A DNA stretch of 64,000 nt from Streptomyces sp. SLBN-118 (GCF_006715635.1 NZ_VFNP01000002.1:1302001-1366000), one strand, 5' to 3'. Shown: positions 1-8,463, counted from the stretch's first letter. Translations and numbers: made by a program. The notes: a model not told the origin generated them from the sequence alone.

Positions 1-50
1 CCCGGCCAAGGCGCCAAACGGTCGCCGCACCGCGCAACCTCCAGCCCGCA

Positions 51-126
51 CCCCGAACCCGCCACCCCCGCGGCACCGCTCAGCCCCGAACCCGCCACCC
101 CCGCGGCACCGCTCAGCCCCGAACCC
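51..126. repeat. 33-bp tandem repeat, about 2.3 copies
   Basis: A C-rich 33-bp unit starting CCCCGAACCCGCCACC occurs perfectly at 51-83 and 84-116, with the first 10 bases again at 117-126. It lies just beyond the stop codon of the LysR gene and ends the readable DNA at the left edge. No coding sense is visible. It may vary in copy number between strains. Confidence 0.85.
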
Positions 127-138
127 CCAACCGCTCGC

Positions 139-1068
139 TCATCCCGACCTCGTCAGCGTGAGCAAATCCCTCGCCGGGCCCGACGGCCGGTGTGACGTCG
201 GCCAGACCGCGCGAAGGGCCCGCCGCAGGTCGACCCCTTCCTCCAGCGGGATGCGCGTCAGGCGGCGCGACGCCAGTTCCTCCGTGACGGCCAGTTCGCT
301 CAGCACCGCCGGCCCCGCCCCGCTCACCGCCGCCGCTTTGACCGCCGTCGTCGAGGCGAGTTCAAGCAGTGGCTCCGCCAGCCCCCCGCACCCGCTCAGG
401 GCCGAGTCGAGGACCTGCCGAGTCCCCGACCCCCGCTCCCGCAGGATCAGCGGGGTCGCCGCCAGTTCGGAGGCAGCGAGCGGCGCACGGCGCCTCGCCC
501 ACGCATGGCCCGGCGCCGCCACCACCACGAGCCGGTCGTGGCCGATCACCGCCCCGTCCAGCCCTTCCGGCACGGACAGGCCCTCGACGAACCCCAGGTC
601 CGCCTCACCCGCAAGCAGCCCTTGCGCGACCGCCGCGGAGTTCCCGGCCGACAGCGACACCGCCGTGCCGGGCCGCTCGGCACGGAGTGCGATCAGCCAG
701 CCCGGCAGCAGATACTCCGCGATGGTCATCGAGGCAGCGACCCGCAGCCGCGAATCCCGCCGCCCCCGCAGCGCCTGCGCCCCCGCGTCGAACGCCTCGG
801 CCGCCTCCACGACCCGCCGCGCCCAGTCGGTTACGAGCGCCCCCGCGTCCGTGAGCCGGGAGCCTCGCGGGGACCGGTCGACGAGCGCCACTCCCAGTTG
901 GCGTTCCATCGAGCGGATCCGGCTGCTGGCAGCGGGCTGGGTGATTCCGAGCTCACGTGCCGCACGCCCGAGGCTGCCGTGCCGGGCGACCGCCAGCAGC
1001 AGCTCCAGCGCACCCAGATCCGGCACCCGGTGCGCGAGCGGAACCCGCTCTTCATCCCCATCGCTCAT
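139..1068 (-). CDS. LysR family transcriptional regulator
   Basis: 309 aa, the usual length for the family. An N-terminal winged helix-turn-helix (about residues 18-75, with ALELLLAVARHGSLGRAARE and the TQPAASSRIRSMERQLG recognition helix) is followed by a periplasmic-binding-protein-like effector domain (about 105-300). The ATG at 1068 gives a full HTH. It is divergent from the TDT channel gene with 70 bp between the starts, the classical LysR arrangement, so that gene is its likely target together with itself. A short dyad with T/A-rich ends sits in the gap. The inducer cannot be read from sequence; a small anion is plausible only because of the neighbour. Confidence 0.93.
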   Translation of the reverse strand: MSDGDEERVPLAHRVPDLGALELLLAVARHGSLGRAARELGITQPAASSRIRSMERQLGVALVDRSPRGSRLTDAGALVTDWARRVVEAAEAFDAGAQALRGRRDSRLRVAASMTIAEYLLPGWLIALRAERPGTAVSLSAGNSAAVAQGLLAGEADLGFVEGLSVPEGLDGAVIGHDRLVVVAAPGHAWARRRAPLAASELAATPLILRERGSGTRQVLDSALSGCGGLAEPLLELASTTAVKAAAVSGAGPAVLSELAVTEELASRRLTRIPLEEGVDLRRALRAVWPTSHRPSGPARDLLTLTRSG

Positions 1069-1078
1069 AAACCCAGCT

Positions 1079-1090
1079 TATGGGGCCATA
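1079..1090. promoter_or_regulatory. Putative LysR operator between divergent genes
   Basis: The 12-mer TATGGGGCCATA has 5-bp inverted arms (TATGG/CCATA) and lies in the 70-bp space between the LysR and TDT starts. A partial repeat (CCATAGGGCCATGG) follows at once. LysR proteins bind interrupted T-N11-A dyads, so this is a reasonable candidate, but the arms are short. Confidence 0.4.
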
Positions 1091-1138
1091 GGGCCATGGT
1101 CCGTGGTGGGGAGCCCGGGCCGACTCGACAGTGGGTAC

Positions 1139-2269
1139 ATGGTCACAGCCGTGCAGCCCCGCACCCACTCCACAGCGCCCGCCCGCACCACCGTCCGGCT
1201 GCCCTCGCTCCGCCATTTCGGCCCCCATTGGTACGCGACGGTCATGGGCACAGCCATCGTCGCGAGCGCGGGCGCCGGCCTTCCGGTCGCTGTGCCGGGC
1301 CTGCGGACCGCCTGCACCGCGGTGTGGGCGCTGTCCGCCGCGATGCTCGCCGTCGTGCTGACCGCCCGGGCCGCCCACTGGGCCCACCACCGCGACCAGG
1401 CCCGCGCCCACCTGGCCGACCCGGCCGTCGCGCCGTTCTACGGCTGTCTGTCGATGGCACTGCTGGCGGTCGGCATCGGCACCCTGACCGTGGGGCGCGA
1501 CGCGATCGGTGAGAGAGCCGCGGTGGCAACGGCGGCGACGCTGTTCGGCGCGGGCACGCTCATCGGGCTGGCCGCCGCCGTCGTCGTCCCGTATCTGATG
1601 GTTGTCCGCCGCCGCGTCGCGCCCGCCACCGCCTCACCCGTCTGGCTGCTGCCGGTCGTCCCGCCCATGGTCTCCGCGTCACTCGGCCCGCTGCTCGTGC
1701 CGCACCTGCCCGCCGGACAGTGGCGCGAGTCGCTGCTGTTCGCGAGCTATGCGATGTTCGGGATCAGCCTGCTGGCGACGCTCATCATCCTGCCGGTGGT
1801 CTTCTCCCGGCTGATCCAGCACGGCGCCCTGCCCCTCGCCCTCACCCCCACCCTCTTCCTGGTGCTCGGCCCGCTCGGCCAGTCCACGACGGCGGTCAAC
1901 AAGCTCGGGGACGTGGCTCCGGCCGCGATCGGCGCTCAGTACGCCCAGGGCTTCGGCGCTTTCGCCGTGATCTACGGCGTGCCGGTGCTGGGCTTCGCTC
2001 TGATGTGGCTGGTACTCGCCGCCGCGATGGTGGTGCGAGCGGCCCGGAAGGGCATGCCGTTCACGATGAGCTGGTGGGCCTTCACCTTCCCGGTCGGCAC
2101 CTGCGTGACCGGCGCGGAGGGACTCGCCCACCACACCGGCCTGGTGGCCCTCGAATGGCTCGCCGCCTGCCTGTACGTCCTCCTGGTCACCGCCTGGGCG
2201 GTGACCGGCTCGCGTACGCTGCGCGGCCTGTTGCGCGGTGCGCTGCTCGCGCCGCCGGCGCAGAGGTAG
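1139..2269 (+). CDS. TDT/TehA-type (SLAC1 family) membrane channel or transporter
   Basis: 376 aa from the ATG at 1139. About ten hydrophobic segments cover the chain after a short N-terminal tail, with the family-like opening LRHFGPHWYATVMGTAIVAS and the segment WWAFTFPVGT near residue 300. Family members move C4-dicarboxylates, sulfite, tellurite or anions across the cytoplasmic membrane; the substrate here is unknown. No good ribosome binding site precedes 1139, so the start is the weakest part. Its stop abuts the stop of the convergent ABM-like gene with no gap. Confidence 0.85.
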   Translation: MVTAVQPRTHSTAPARTTVRLPSLRHFGPHWYATVMGTAIVASAGAGLPVAVPGLRTACTAVWALSAAMLAVVLTARAAHWAHHRDQARAHLADPAVAPFYGCLSMALLAVGIGTLTVGRDAIGERAAVATAATLFGAGTLIGLAAAVVVPYLMVVRRRVAPATASPVWLLPVVPPMVSASLGPLLVPHLPAGQWRESLLFASYAMFGISLLATLIILPVVFSRLIQHGALPLALTPTLFLVLGPLGQSTTAVNKLGDVAPAAIGAQYAQGFGAFAVIYGVPVLGFALMWLVLAAAMVVRAARKGMPFTMSWWAFTFPVGTCVTGAEGLAHHTGLVALEWLAACLYVLLVTAWAVTGSRTLRGLLRGALLAPPAQR

Positions 2270-2551
2270 CTACGGGATCAGAGAGTTGTACAGCTCCACC
2301 ACCGACGTGTCGAAGGGCGGCGCTCCGAGTTCCTGTGCCACCGGCATGAGCGCCGCTTCGATGAACTGCCGGAACGCGACTTCCGACTCCCATACGTCGA
2401 CTACCTGCCAGCCACCGTTCTCGCCGGGCGCCGCGAGGTGGGCGATGAGCCCGGCGGGAGGCTTCGTACGGTCCGGGATCGCCCGGTCGAAGGTCGCCTG
2501 GTACAACTCCTCGTTCCAGCCCGCGCCGTAGTTCTGCACCAGAACTGCCAT
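2270..2551 (-). CDS. Small ABM-like (dimeric alpha-beta barrel) protein
   Basis: 93 aa. The start at 2551 is chosen over an upstream ATG (2593) because GAGGAGCTGAG precedes it at proper distance. The chain has the pattern of a ferredoxin-like dimeric barrel: an N-terminal strand (MAVLVQNYGAG), a helix, a central strand (GGWQVVDVWESEVAFRQFIE) and a second helix. Such proteins include monooxygenases and many small binding proteins; no catalytic motif allows a specific call. It is convergent with the TDT gene. Confidence 0.75.
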   Translation of the reverse strand: MAVLVQNYGAGWNEELYQATFDRAIPDRTKPPAGLIAHLAAPGENGGWQVVDVWESEVAFRQFIEAALMPVAQELGAPPFDTSVVELYNSLIP

Positions 2552-2704
2552 CTCAGCTCCTCGATTCACGTCCAAAACCAGCTTGCCTGCCACGCTATGT
2601 CCACCACATGGTTACAGCGAGTGGTGACGAACGCCCCTGGGCCGTCCGACGGAATCCGGACGGACCGGAGACGGACCACAGACGGACCGCAGGCACAAAG
2701 GCGG

Positions 2705-3427
2705 CTACAGCGAGCCGTGCGCTCGCCTCAGCGCGGCACCGAGAACCGCCGGCGCCTCGGCCAGTGACGGCCCGTACCAGGTGAGATGCCGGCCGCTGAC
2801 CAGCGCGGCCGGCAGCGAGGGAAAGGCCTCGGGCCCGTCGTCCGCCGTGAAGCGGTACGGCTCGTCCGGCAGGACCGCCAACTGGGCGCCGCAGTCACGC
2901 AACTCGTCCAGCGGGATACGGGGATACCGCTCGGCGTGTCCCGCGTACACATTCCCGACGCCGAGGCGGGCCAGCAGATCACCGGCGAAGGTGTCGCGCC
3001 CGAGCACCATCCACGGCCGCCGCCAGACGGGCACGACCGCCCGCACCTCCCCCGGCGGCGCGAGGCCGGCCCACGCCTCCCGCGCTTCGTCCAGCCAGCG
3101 CGGCCGCGGCAGGTCGCACCCGGTCACCAGGACCCGCTCCAGTTCGCGGAATGCCTGGTCCAGATCGCGTATCTCTGTTTCGAGCACCTTCAGGCCCGCC
3201 GCCCTGAGCGCGGCCAGATCGGGCGCCCGGTTCTCCTCCTCGTTGGCGATCACCAGATCGGGGCGTAGCCGGATCACCGCGGCCACATCCGGGTTCTTGG
3301 TGCCTCCGATTCGTACGACATCGAGCCCGGCGGGGTGGCTGCACCAGTCCGTGGCCCCCACCAGCAGCCCGGGCGCGCTGACGGCCACGGCCTCGGTCAG
3401 CGAGGGCACCAGGGAGACGACGCGCAT
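2705..3427 (-). CDS. Helical-backbone metal receptor (BtuF/FecB-like), no signal peptide
   Basis: 240 aa. It begins directly with MRVVSLVPSLTEAVA, the opening of class III periplasmic-binding proteins that bind cobalamin, heme or Fe-siderophores, and includes GATDWCSHPAG, RPDLVIANEEEN and a DGPEAFPSLPAALV region. There is no signal peptide or lipobox and no permease or ATPase nearby. It may therefore act in the cytosol or be anchored otherwise. It lies 9 bp downstream of the XRE-cupin gene and is probably co-transcribed with it. The ligand is not deducible. Confidence 0.85.
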   Translation of the reverse strand: MRVVSLVPSLTEAVAVSAPGLLVGATDWCSHPAGLDVVRIGGTKNPDVAAVIRLRPDLVIANEEENRAPDLAALRAAGLKVLETEIRDLDQAFRELERVLVTGCDLPRPRWLDEAREAWAGLAPPGEVRAVVPVWRRPWMVLGRDTFAGDLLARLGVGNVYAGHAERYPRIPLDELRDCGAQLAVLPDEPYRFTADDGPEAFPSLPAALVSGRHLTWYGPSLAEAPAVLGAALRRAHGSL

Positions 3428-3436
3428 AAGGGCTTC

Positions 3437-4015
3437 CTACTGCTCCGGCGTCGCGATGTGGTCGGAGACCGTGACGACGATGATCCGGGTGTCGGGTGCG
3501 GTCGCGCGCCACCGGTGCCGTACGCCTCCGGAGAGGAAGAGCGTGTCGCCCCGTACAAGGCGGTAGGCGCGGCCTTCCGCCTCGACCTCCACCGCGCCGT
3601 CGGCGACATACATCAGCTCGTCGTTGCGGTGCTCGAACTCGCGCCCGGCGTCCTGCTCCCCGGTGAATTCGAGGGCCTGCAGCTGATGCTGCCCCCGTAC
3701 CAGCCGACGGGTCATCGGGGTCGGCGGCAGCTCACCACCGTGCGGGGCGCGCACCACCTTGATGGTGCGGGCGGCGTCGGAGGCGGCGAGCAGCCGTGCG
3801 GTCGTCGTCTCCAGGGCGTCGGCGACCCGCTGGAGCGAGCGGGTGCTGGGGCGGGCCCGCTCATTCTCGATCTGGCTGAGGAAGGGCACGGAGAGGCCGC
3901 TGCGCTCCGCGACTGCGGCGAGCGTGAGATCCAGGGCGCGGCGGCGCCGGCGCACAGCGGCGCCCACCCGAAGGGGTTCGGTCTCCTTCGGGTCCTTCGC
4001 GTCCTTCGCGTCCAT
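3437..4015 (-). CDS. XRE-family regulator with cupin domain
   Basis: 192 aa from the ATG at 4015, preceded by GGGGAG 9 nt upstream; an in-frame ATG at 4036 lacks a good ribosome binding site. An N-terminal helix-turn-helix (about residues 15-70, LTLAAVAERSGLSVPFLSQI) is followed by a C-terminal cupin (about 115-185, with HRNDELMYVADG and VRGDTLFLSGGVRHRW). This two-domain type senses small ligands and controls a neighbouring metabolic or uptake gene, here most likely the metal receptor 9 bp downstream. The N terminus (MDAKDAKDPKE) comes from a 9-bp tandem repeat and may vary in length. Confidence 0.9.
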   Translation of the reverse strand: MDAKDAKDPKETEPLRVGAAVRRRRRALDLTLAAVAERSGLSVPFLSQIENERARPSTRSLQRVADALETTTARLLAASDAARTIKVVRAPHGGELPPTPMTRRLVRGQHQLQALEFTGEQDAGREFEHRNDELMYVADGAVEVEAEGRAYRLVRGDTLFLSGGVRHRWRATAPDTRIIVVTVSDHIATPEQ

Positions 4016-4310
4016 CTGCCGGGCTCCCCTTCCCATGGCCCTCTCCGTTCTTCACCTTACGCAGCTTCCGGCTCCGGTTTCCCGCGCAAGCCCCTGCGCA
4101 CGGGTGCACGCGGGGTCGCCGCCGGAGGGACAGCCCGAAGGGGTGGCCCCCCGCCACCGGCGAGGACCACCCCTTGTGCGTACTGCAGGCTACTGCGGAC
4201 CGATCTCGTCCGCGCTCGAACGCTCCACCACGGCTCATGAAATCCTCGAGCTAGCGGCCGCGGCCCCCGGGACACAGTGGCTGTCGGTGCCGTGCGGCAT
4301 CATCAGGATT

Positions 4311-5231
4311 GTGACGCGACGCCTGATGCTCCTCGACACCGCTTCCCTGTACTTCCGCGCCTACTTCGGCGTCCCCGACTCGGTCCGGGCCCCCGACGGC
4401 ACCCCGGTCAACGCCGTGCGCGGGCTGCTCGACTTCATCGCGCGGCTGGTCCAGGACCATCGCCCCGACGACCTGGTGGCCTGCTGGGACAACGACTGGC
4501 GGCCGCACTGGCGGGTGGAGCTGATCCCCTCGTACAAGGCGCATCGCGTCGCCGTCGAGACGGAGACGGGCCCCGACGCGGAGGAGATCCCGGACACCCT
4601 CTCCCCCCAGGTCCCGGTGATCGAGGATGTCCTCGACGCGCTGGGCATCGCCCGGGTGGGAGCCGACGGCTATGAGGCGGACGACGTCATCGGCACCCTC
4701 ACCGGGCGGGCCACCGGGCCGGTGGACATCGTCACCGGCGACCGGGACCTCTTCCAGCTGGTGGACGACACGCGCCACAGGCGGGTGCTGTATCCGTTGA
4801 AGGGCGTCGGCACACTTCAGGTGACGGACGAGGCGTGGCTTCGCGAGAAGTACGGCGTGGACGGCCCGGGCTATGTCGATCTCGCGCTGCTGCGGGGCGA
4901 CCCGAGCGACGGGCTGCCCGGCGTGCCCGGGATCGGCGAGAAGACCGCGGCCAAGCTGCTGGACGCCTTCGGCGATCTGGCCGGGATCATGGCCGCTGTC
5001 GACGATCCGCGCGCCAAGCTGACGCCCGCGCAGCGCAAGCGGCTGGACGAGGCCAGGGACTATGTCGCGGTCGCGCCCACGGTGGTGCGGGTCGCCTCGG
5101 ACGTGCCGCTGCCCGACTTCGACCCGGCCCTGCCCGCCGAGCCGCGTGATCCGGCCACCCTCGATGAGCTCGCGGCGCGCTGGGGCCTGGGTGGAGCGCT
5201 TCAGCGTCTGCTGTCCACACTGCACGGCTGA
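4311..5231 (+). CDS. 5'-3' exonuclease (FEN/PolA-exonuclease family)
   Basis: 306 aa from a GTG at 4311; an ATG at 4326 is an alternative and neither has a strong ribosome binding site. It is a stand-alone version of the PolI 5' nuclease domain. Metal-binding acidic clusters appear as LMLLDTASLYFRAY, GYEADDVIGTL and VTGDRDLFQLVDD, followed by the helix-hairpin segment LPGVPGIGEKTAAKLLDAFG. It would remove RNA primers and 5' flaps in replication and repair. In mycobacteria the homologue Rv2090 lies next to helY; here about 9 kb of other genes separate the two, suggesting insertion. Confidence 0.92.
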   Translation: MTRRLMLLDTASLYFRAYFGVPDSVRAPDGTPVNAVRGLLDFIARLVQDHRPDDLVACWDNDWRPHWRVELIPSYKAHRVAVETETGPDAEEIPDTLSPQVPVIEDVLDALGIARVGADGYEADDVIGTLTGRATGPVDIVTGDRDLFQLVDDTRHRRVLYPLKGVGTLQVTDEAWLREKYGVDGPGYVDLALLRGDPSDGLPGVPGIGEKTAAKLLDAFGDLAGIMAAVDDPRAKLTPAQRKRLDEARDYVAVAPTVVRVASDVPLPDFDPALPAEPRDPATLDELAARWGLGGALQRLLSTLHG

Positions 5232-5235
5232 GGTG

Positions 5236-5254
5236 TTAACTTAGGCAAACCTAA
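5236..5254. promoter_or_regulatory. Iron box (DmdR/IdeR-type operator)
   Basis: TTAACTTAGGCAAACCTAA matches the 19-bp actinobacterial iron box (TTAGGTTAGGCTAACCTAA) at 16 of 19 positions. It sits 26 bp before the GTG of the siderophore-interacting protein and just after the exonuclease stop. DtxR-family Fe(II) repressors bind such sites, so the downstream gene should be induced by iron starvation. Confidence 0.85.
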
Positions 5255-5280
5255 GCACGCACCAGCCCAGGGAGACCGCC

Positions 5281-6123
5281 GTGGCAGAACGACCCGCCCG
5301 CAGGGCACCCAAGCCGTACGAAGCGCGGGTGGTGCGCACCGAGCGCGTCACCCCGCACATGGTGCGCGTCGTCCTGGGCGGCGAGGGGCTGGCAGGTTTC
5401 GCGCTCGGCGCCCACACCGATCACTACGTCAAGCTGCTGTTCGCGCCCGACGGGGTGACCTACCCGGAGCCGTTCGACCTCGAGCGCATCCGTGAGGAGT
5501 TCCCGCGCGAGCAGTGGCCGGCCAACCGCACGTACACCGTACGGAGCTGGGATCCGGTCCTCCTCGAGCTCGCGATCGACTTCGTGGTGCACGGCGACGA
5601 AGGCCTTGCCGGTCCCTGGGCGGCGCGGGCGCAGGTGGGCGACATCATGCGCATCACGGGCCCGGGCGGCGGCTACGCCCCGGCGCCGGAGGCCGACTGG
5701 CATCTGCTGGTGGGCGACGAGTCCGCGCTGCCCGCGATCGCCGTGGCCCTGGAGCGGATGCCGTCGGGCGCGGTCGTCCACGCCCTCGTCGAGGTCGCCG
5801 GCCCGGAGGAGGAGCAGAAGATCGTCACTCCGGACGGTGTCGAAATCACCTGGGTGCACCGCGGCACCGCCCCGGCGGGCGAGTCGCTGATCACGGCGGT
5901 GAAGACGCTGGACTTCCCCGGGGGCGACGTCTGCGCGTTCGTCCACGGCGAGGCGGCATTCGTGAAGGAGTTGCGCCGCCATCTGCGCCTGGACCGGCAG
6001 ATCCCGCGCGAGATGTTGTCCATTTCGGGCTACTGGCGGCTCGGCCAGAGCGACGAGGCATGGCGCGCGGTCAAGCGCGAGTGGAACGAGCAGGTGGAGC
6101 GCGAGCAGGACCGGGCGGCCTGA
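5281..6123 (+). CDS. Siderophore-interacting flavoprotein (SIP/ViuB family ferric reductase)
   Basis: 280 aa from a GTG with GGGAG upstream. An FAD-binding beta barrel (about 15-130, with TPHMVRVVLGG and RTYTVRSWDP) precedes an NAD(P)H-binding-like domain (about 130-275, with HLLVGDESALPAIA and CAFVHGEAAFVKELRRHL). The family reduces cytosolic ferric siderophores and so releases iron after uptake. The iron box just upstream supports that role. No siderophore transporter is adjacent, so it probably serves uptake systems elsewhere. Confidence 0.94.
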   Translation: MAERPARRAPKPYEARVVRTERVTPHMVRVVLGGEGLAGFALGAHTDHYVKLLFAPDGVTYPEPFDLERIREEFPREQWPANRTYTVRSWDPVLLELAIDFVVHGDEGLAGPWAARAQVGDIMRITGPGGGYAPAPEADWHLLVGDESALPAIAVALERMPSGAVVHALVEVAGPEEEQKIVTPDGVEITWVHRGTAPAGESLITAVKTLDFPGGDVCAFVHGEAAFVKELRRHLRLDRQIPREMLSISGYWRLGQSDEAWRAVKREWNEQVEREQDRAA

Positions 6124-6153
6124 CACCCGCCGCCTCACGGACCCTCGGCTGCT

Positions 6154-6939
6154 TCAGCCGGGGGTCTTGTCGTGGGCGGAAGTCCCGCGGCCCGCCCGGG
6201 ACTTGAGTCCGCCGTGGGCCCTGAAGTCCGCCCGGGCCTCGCCGTCCTCCGTGGCCTCGCCGTCCGCCTGGGTCTTGTCGCCGGAGTCCTCGCCTTCCGC
6301 CCCCGGCTCGTCGTCCTCGTACACGCGAGCCGAGCCGTCCGCCTGAGCGAGCCTGCGCAGTGAGGCGATCAGGCTGTCCCCGAGCACGGTGCCGACGACC
6401 GCGCTCTCCACCAGGTCGTCCAGGCCGGCGAGCCGGGCGACATAGGCGAGGTCGGCCCGGGCAATCTGCTCGGCGGCGTCCGCGTAGGCGTCCAGGACCT
6501 CGGCGAAGGCGCCGTGGCCGGCCCTGTTCAGAGCAGCCAGCGCCACGGCGAGCGCCTCGCCGGCGGGAGAACAGTCGTCCGCCAGCCAGCCGCGCCGGGC
6601 AATCAGGTCGCGAACCTCCTTGCGGGCCGCCTCCAGTGCCGCGTCAGGCTCCCCGCCCGCGTATCTCGGGACGATGAGGTCGGTCGCCACGCCCAGCACC
6701 TTGTGAACCGACGTGCCGGGGTTGTCCACGGCCGTGAGGACCTCGGCAATGGCCGCGACTTTCAGCCCTCCTACATCCAGGAGCGCGCGGATCAGCCGAA
6801 GCCTGCGTTCGTGCGCTTCGTCGTAGCTCGCCTGATTGGGGCTGGTCAACTGCCCTGCGGGCAGCAGACCTTCGCGTATGTAGTACTTGATCGTCGGTAC
6901 CGGAACGCCAGTTCTGCGACTCAACTCGCCAATGCGCAC
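6154..6939 (-). CDS. MerR family transcriptional regulator
   Basis: 261 aa. The N-terminal 70 residues are a typical MerR winged helix (MRIGELSRRTGVPVPTIKYYIREGLLP, then NQASYDEAHERRLRLIRALL). The long C-terminal part is helical, with no B12-binding (LitR-type) or cysteine-metal motif visible. The last 50 residues are charged and low in complexity. It is divergent from the membrane-protein pair at 7049-8463, with dyads in the 109-bp gap, so that pair is its probable target. Confidence 0.9.
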   Translation of the reverse strand: MRIGELSRRTGVPVPTIKYYIREGLLPAGQLTSPNQASYDEAHERRLRLIRALLDVGGLKVAAIAEVLTAVDNPGTSVHKVLGVATDLIVPRYAGGEPDAALEAARKEVRDLIARRGWLADDCSPAGEALAVALAALNRAGHGAFAEVLDAYADAAEQIARADLAYVARLAGLDDLVESAVVGTVLGDSLIASLRRLAQADGSARVYEDDEPGAEGEDSGDKTQADGEATEDGEARADFRAHGGLKSRAGRGTSAHDKTPG

Positions 6940-6985
6940 TGCCCGTTCATCCTTCCGCCCTTGCCACGCGACACCCCATCCTAGA

Positions 6986-7022
6986 TAGTCTCACTACCGG
7001 ATAGCAGATGGCGTCACTATCC
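6986..7022. promoter_or_regulatory. Dyads in the merR/membrane-protein divergent promoter
   Basis: Two inverted repeats lie side by side: TAGT-CTC-ACTA at 6986-6996 and GGATAG-12 bp-CTATCC at 6999-7022. MerR regulators bind dyads in stretched promoter spacers, and both units lie between the divergent starts. Assignment to the adjacent MerR protein is inference from position. Confidence 0.55.
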
Positions 7023-7048
7023 ATTCTGTTCGACGGAGGGAGATCCGC

Positions 7049-8005
7049 ATGCCTTCATGGCGTTCCTGGCACCGGCCGCTCATGGTCTTCGCCGCGTCGA
7101 TGGCCGTACTGACGGTCGTGTCGGGCATCGGCATGATCGTCGACGACCGGATCCTGGTCGGCTCGCCGATCTGGTTCAAGCCCTTCAAGTTCTCGATCTC
7201 GCTGATGATCTACGCGCCGGCGCTGGCCTGGATGCTGTCGATGGCCACCCGCGGCCGACGGGTGGGCTGGTGGGCCGGAACGGTCGTCGCCCTGGCCGGG
7301 ACCATCGAGATGGTGATCATCACCGGTCAGGTGATCCGCGGCAAACGCAGCCATTTCAACTACGCAACCGCCTTCGACACCCTCCTGTTCAACATCATGG
7401 GCGCCACCACCATCACGCTCTGGGTGAGCTCGATGGTGATCGCGTTCCTGCTCTTCCGCTCACCCCTCGCCGACCGTCCGGCCGCCTGGGCCATGCGGCT
7501 CGGCGCGGCCATCGCCGTGGTGGGCGCAGGACTCGGCAACCTGATGACGCGTCCCACCGCACAACAGCGCGCGGAAGGCGAACTCGCCAAGGTCATCGGT
7601 TCCCACAACGTCGGCGTTCCGGAGGGCGGCCCCTCCATGCCGATCACAGGCTGGTCGACGACCGGCGGTGATCTGCGCATCCCGCACTTCGTCGGGATGC
7701 ACGCCCTTCAGCTCATCCCCCTGTTCCTGCTCGCTCTCATCTCTCTGGCGCCGCACTTCGCCCGGCTTCGGGACGAGCGCGTACGCCTGCGGCTGGTGCT
7801 CGTGGCCGGCGGGGCGTACGCCGCGGTGGTCGCCCTGGTCACCTGGCAGGCGCTTCGCGGCCAGGCCCTGATCCACCCGGATGGCGAGACGCTCGCCGCC
7901 GCAGCCGCGATCCTCCTCGCCGCGGTGGCCGGATCACTCCTCGCACTGCGCACAACGCCCCTGTCCCGTACGGCAGACAACACTCACAAGGAGCTCGTGA
8001 CATGA
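7049..8005 (+). CDS. Conserved membrane protein, about eight TM segments
   Basis: 318 aa from an ATG preceded by GGAGGGAGATCCGC. It has roughly eight hydrophobic helices, with the polar motif PIWFKPFKFSISLMIYAP between the first two. There is no recognised enzyme signature and I do not know a function. Its stop overlaps the start of the ABA4-like gene by 4 bp (ATGA), so the two are translationally coupled and probably work together in the membrane. The divergent MerR gene is the likely regulator. Confidence 0.85.
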   Translation: MPSWRSWHRPLMVFAASMAVLTVVSGIGMIVDDRILVGSPIWFKPFKFSISLMIYAPALAWMLSMATRGRRVGWWAGTVVALAGTIEMVIITGQVIRGKRSHFNYATAFDTLLFNIMGATTITLWVSSMVIAFLLFRSPLADRPAAWAMRLGAAIAVVGAGLGNLMTRPTAQQRAEGELAKVIGSHNVGVPEGGPSMPITGWSTTGGDLRIPHFVGMHALQLIPLFLLALISLAPHFARLRDERVRLRLVLVAGGAYAAVVALVTWQALRGQALIHPDGETLAAAAAILLAAVAGSLLALRTTPLSRTADNTHKELVT

Positions 8006-8463
8006 CCGGATTTCTCTTCGACCTGACCTTCTGTCTGGCCGCCCCCCTATGGCTGCTGATGATCTTCGTCCCCAACTGGCGTCCCACGGCGAGGATCGCC
8101 GCATCGCCGCTGACCGTCCTCCCGATCCTGGCGGTCTACCTGACCATGGCAATTCCCGTCTTCCCCGAACTGTGGGCGGCCGTGAGCAGCCCGTCCCTCG
8201 ACGGATTCCGGGATCTGGCAGCCCTCGCGAACGGCGCGGGAGCCCTTTGGGCTCAGGTCATCGCCTGGGATCTGCTGCTGGGCCAGTGGATGTTCCTCCA
8301 GGCGCGCCGGCTGGGGATCCACCCGCTGGTAATGGGCCCGCTCCTGGTACTGACGATCCTGCTCTCACCGATCGGACTGCTGATCTTCCTGGCGCTGCGC
8401 GCGGCGAAGGCCCGGTCCGCGACAGGAGCCGGGGACCGGGTCGTACAACCGGCGTCGTACTAG
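8002..8463 (+). CDS. ABA4-like (DUF4281) membrane protein
   Basis: 153 aa with four hydrophobic segments. The pattern W-LLMIFVPNW-PTARIAASPL near the N terminus, the central LALANGAGALWAQVIAWDLLLGQW-type stretch and the C-terminal LSPIGLLIFLALR match the ABA4-like family. Its plant founder, ABA4, is needed for neoxanthin formation, but bacterial members have no established reaction. It overlaps the preceding membrane-protein gene by 4 bp. A link to carotenoid or light-stress chemistry is only suggested by the photolyase and ECF sigma factor nearby. Confidence 0.82.
   Translation: MTGFLFDLTFCLAAPLWLLMIFVPNWRPTARIAASPLTVLPILAVYLTMAIPVFPELWAAVSSPSLDGFRDLAALANGAGALWAQVIAWDLLLGQWMFLQARRLGIHPLVMGPLLVLTILLSPIGLLIFLALRAAKARSATGAGDRVVQPASY

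Noticed and set aside
158..1138. Long open frame upstream of the TDT channel on the plus strand
   Set aside because: It is antisense to the LysR gene and gives Ser/Arg/Pro-rich sequence; the family homology begins only after 1139.
4138..4175. AAGGGGTGG/CCACCCCTT inverted repeat
   Set aside because: It lies between divergent genes where no terminator is expected and the 20-nt loop is long; it may be an operator but the evidence is too thin to list.
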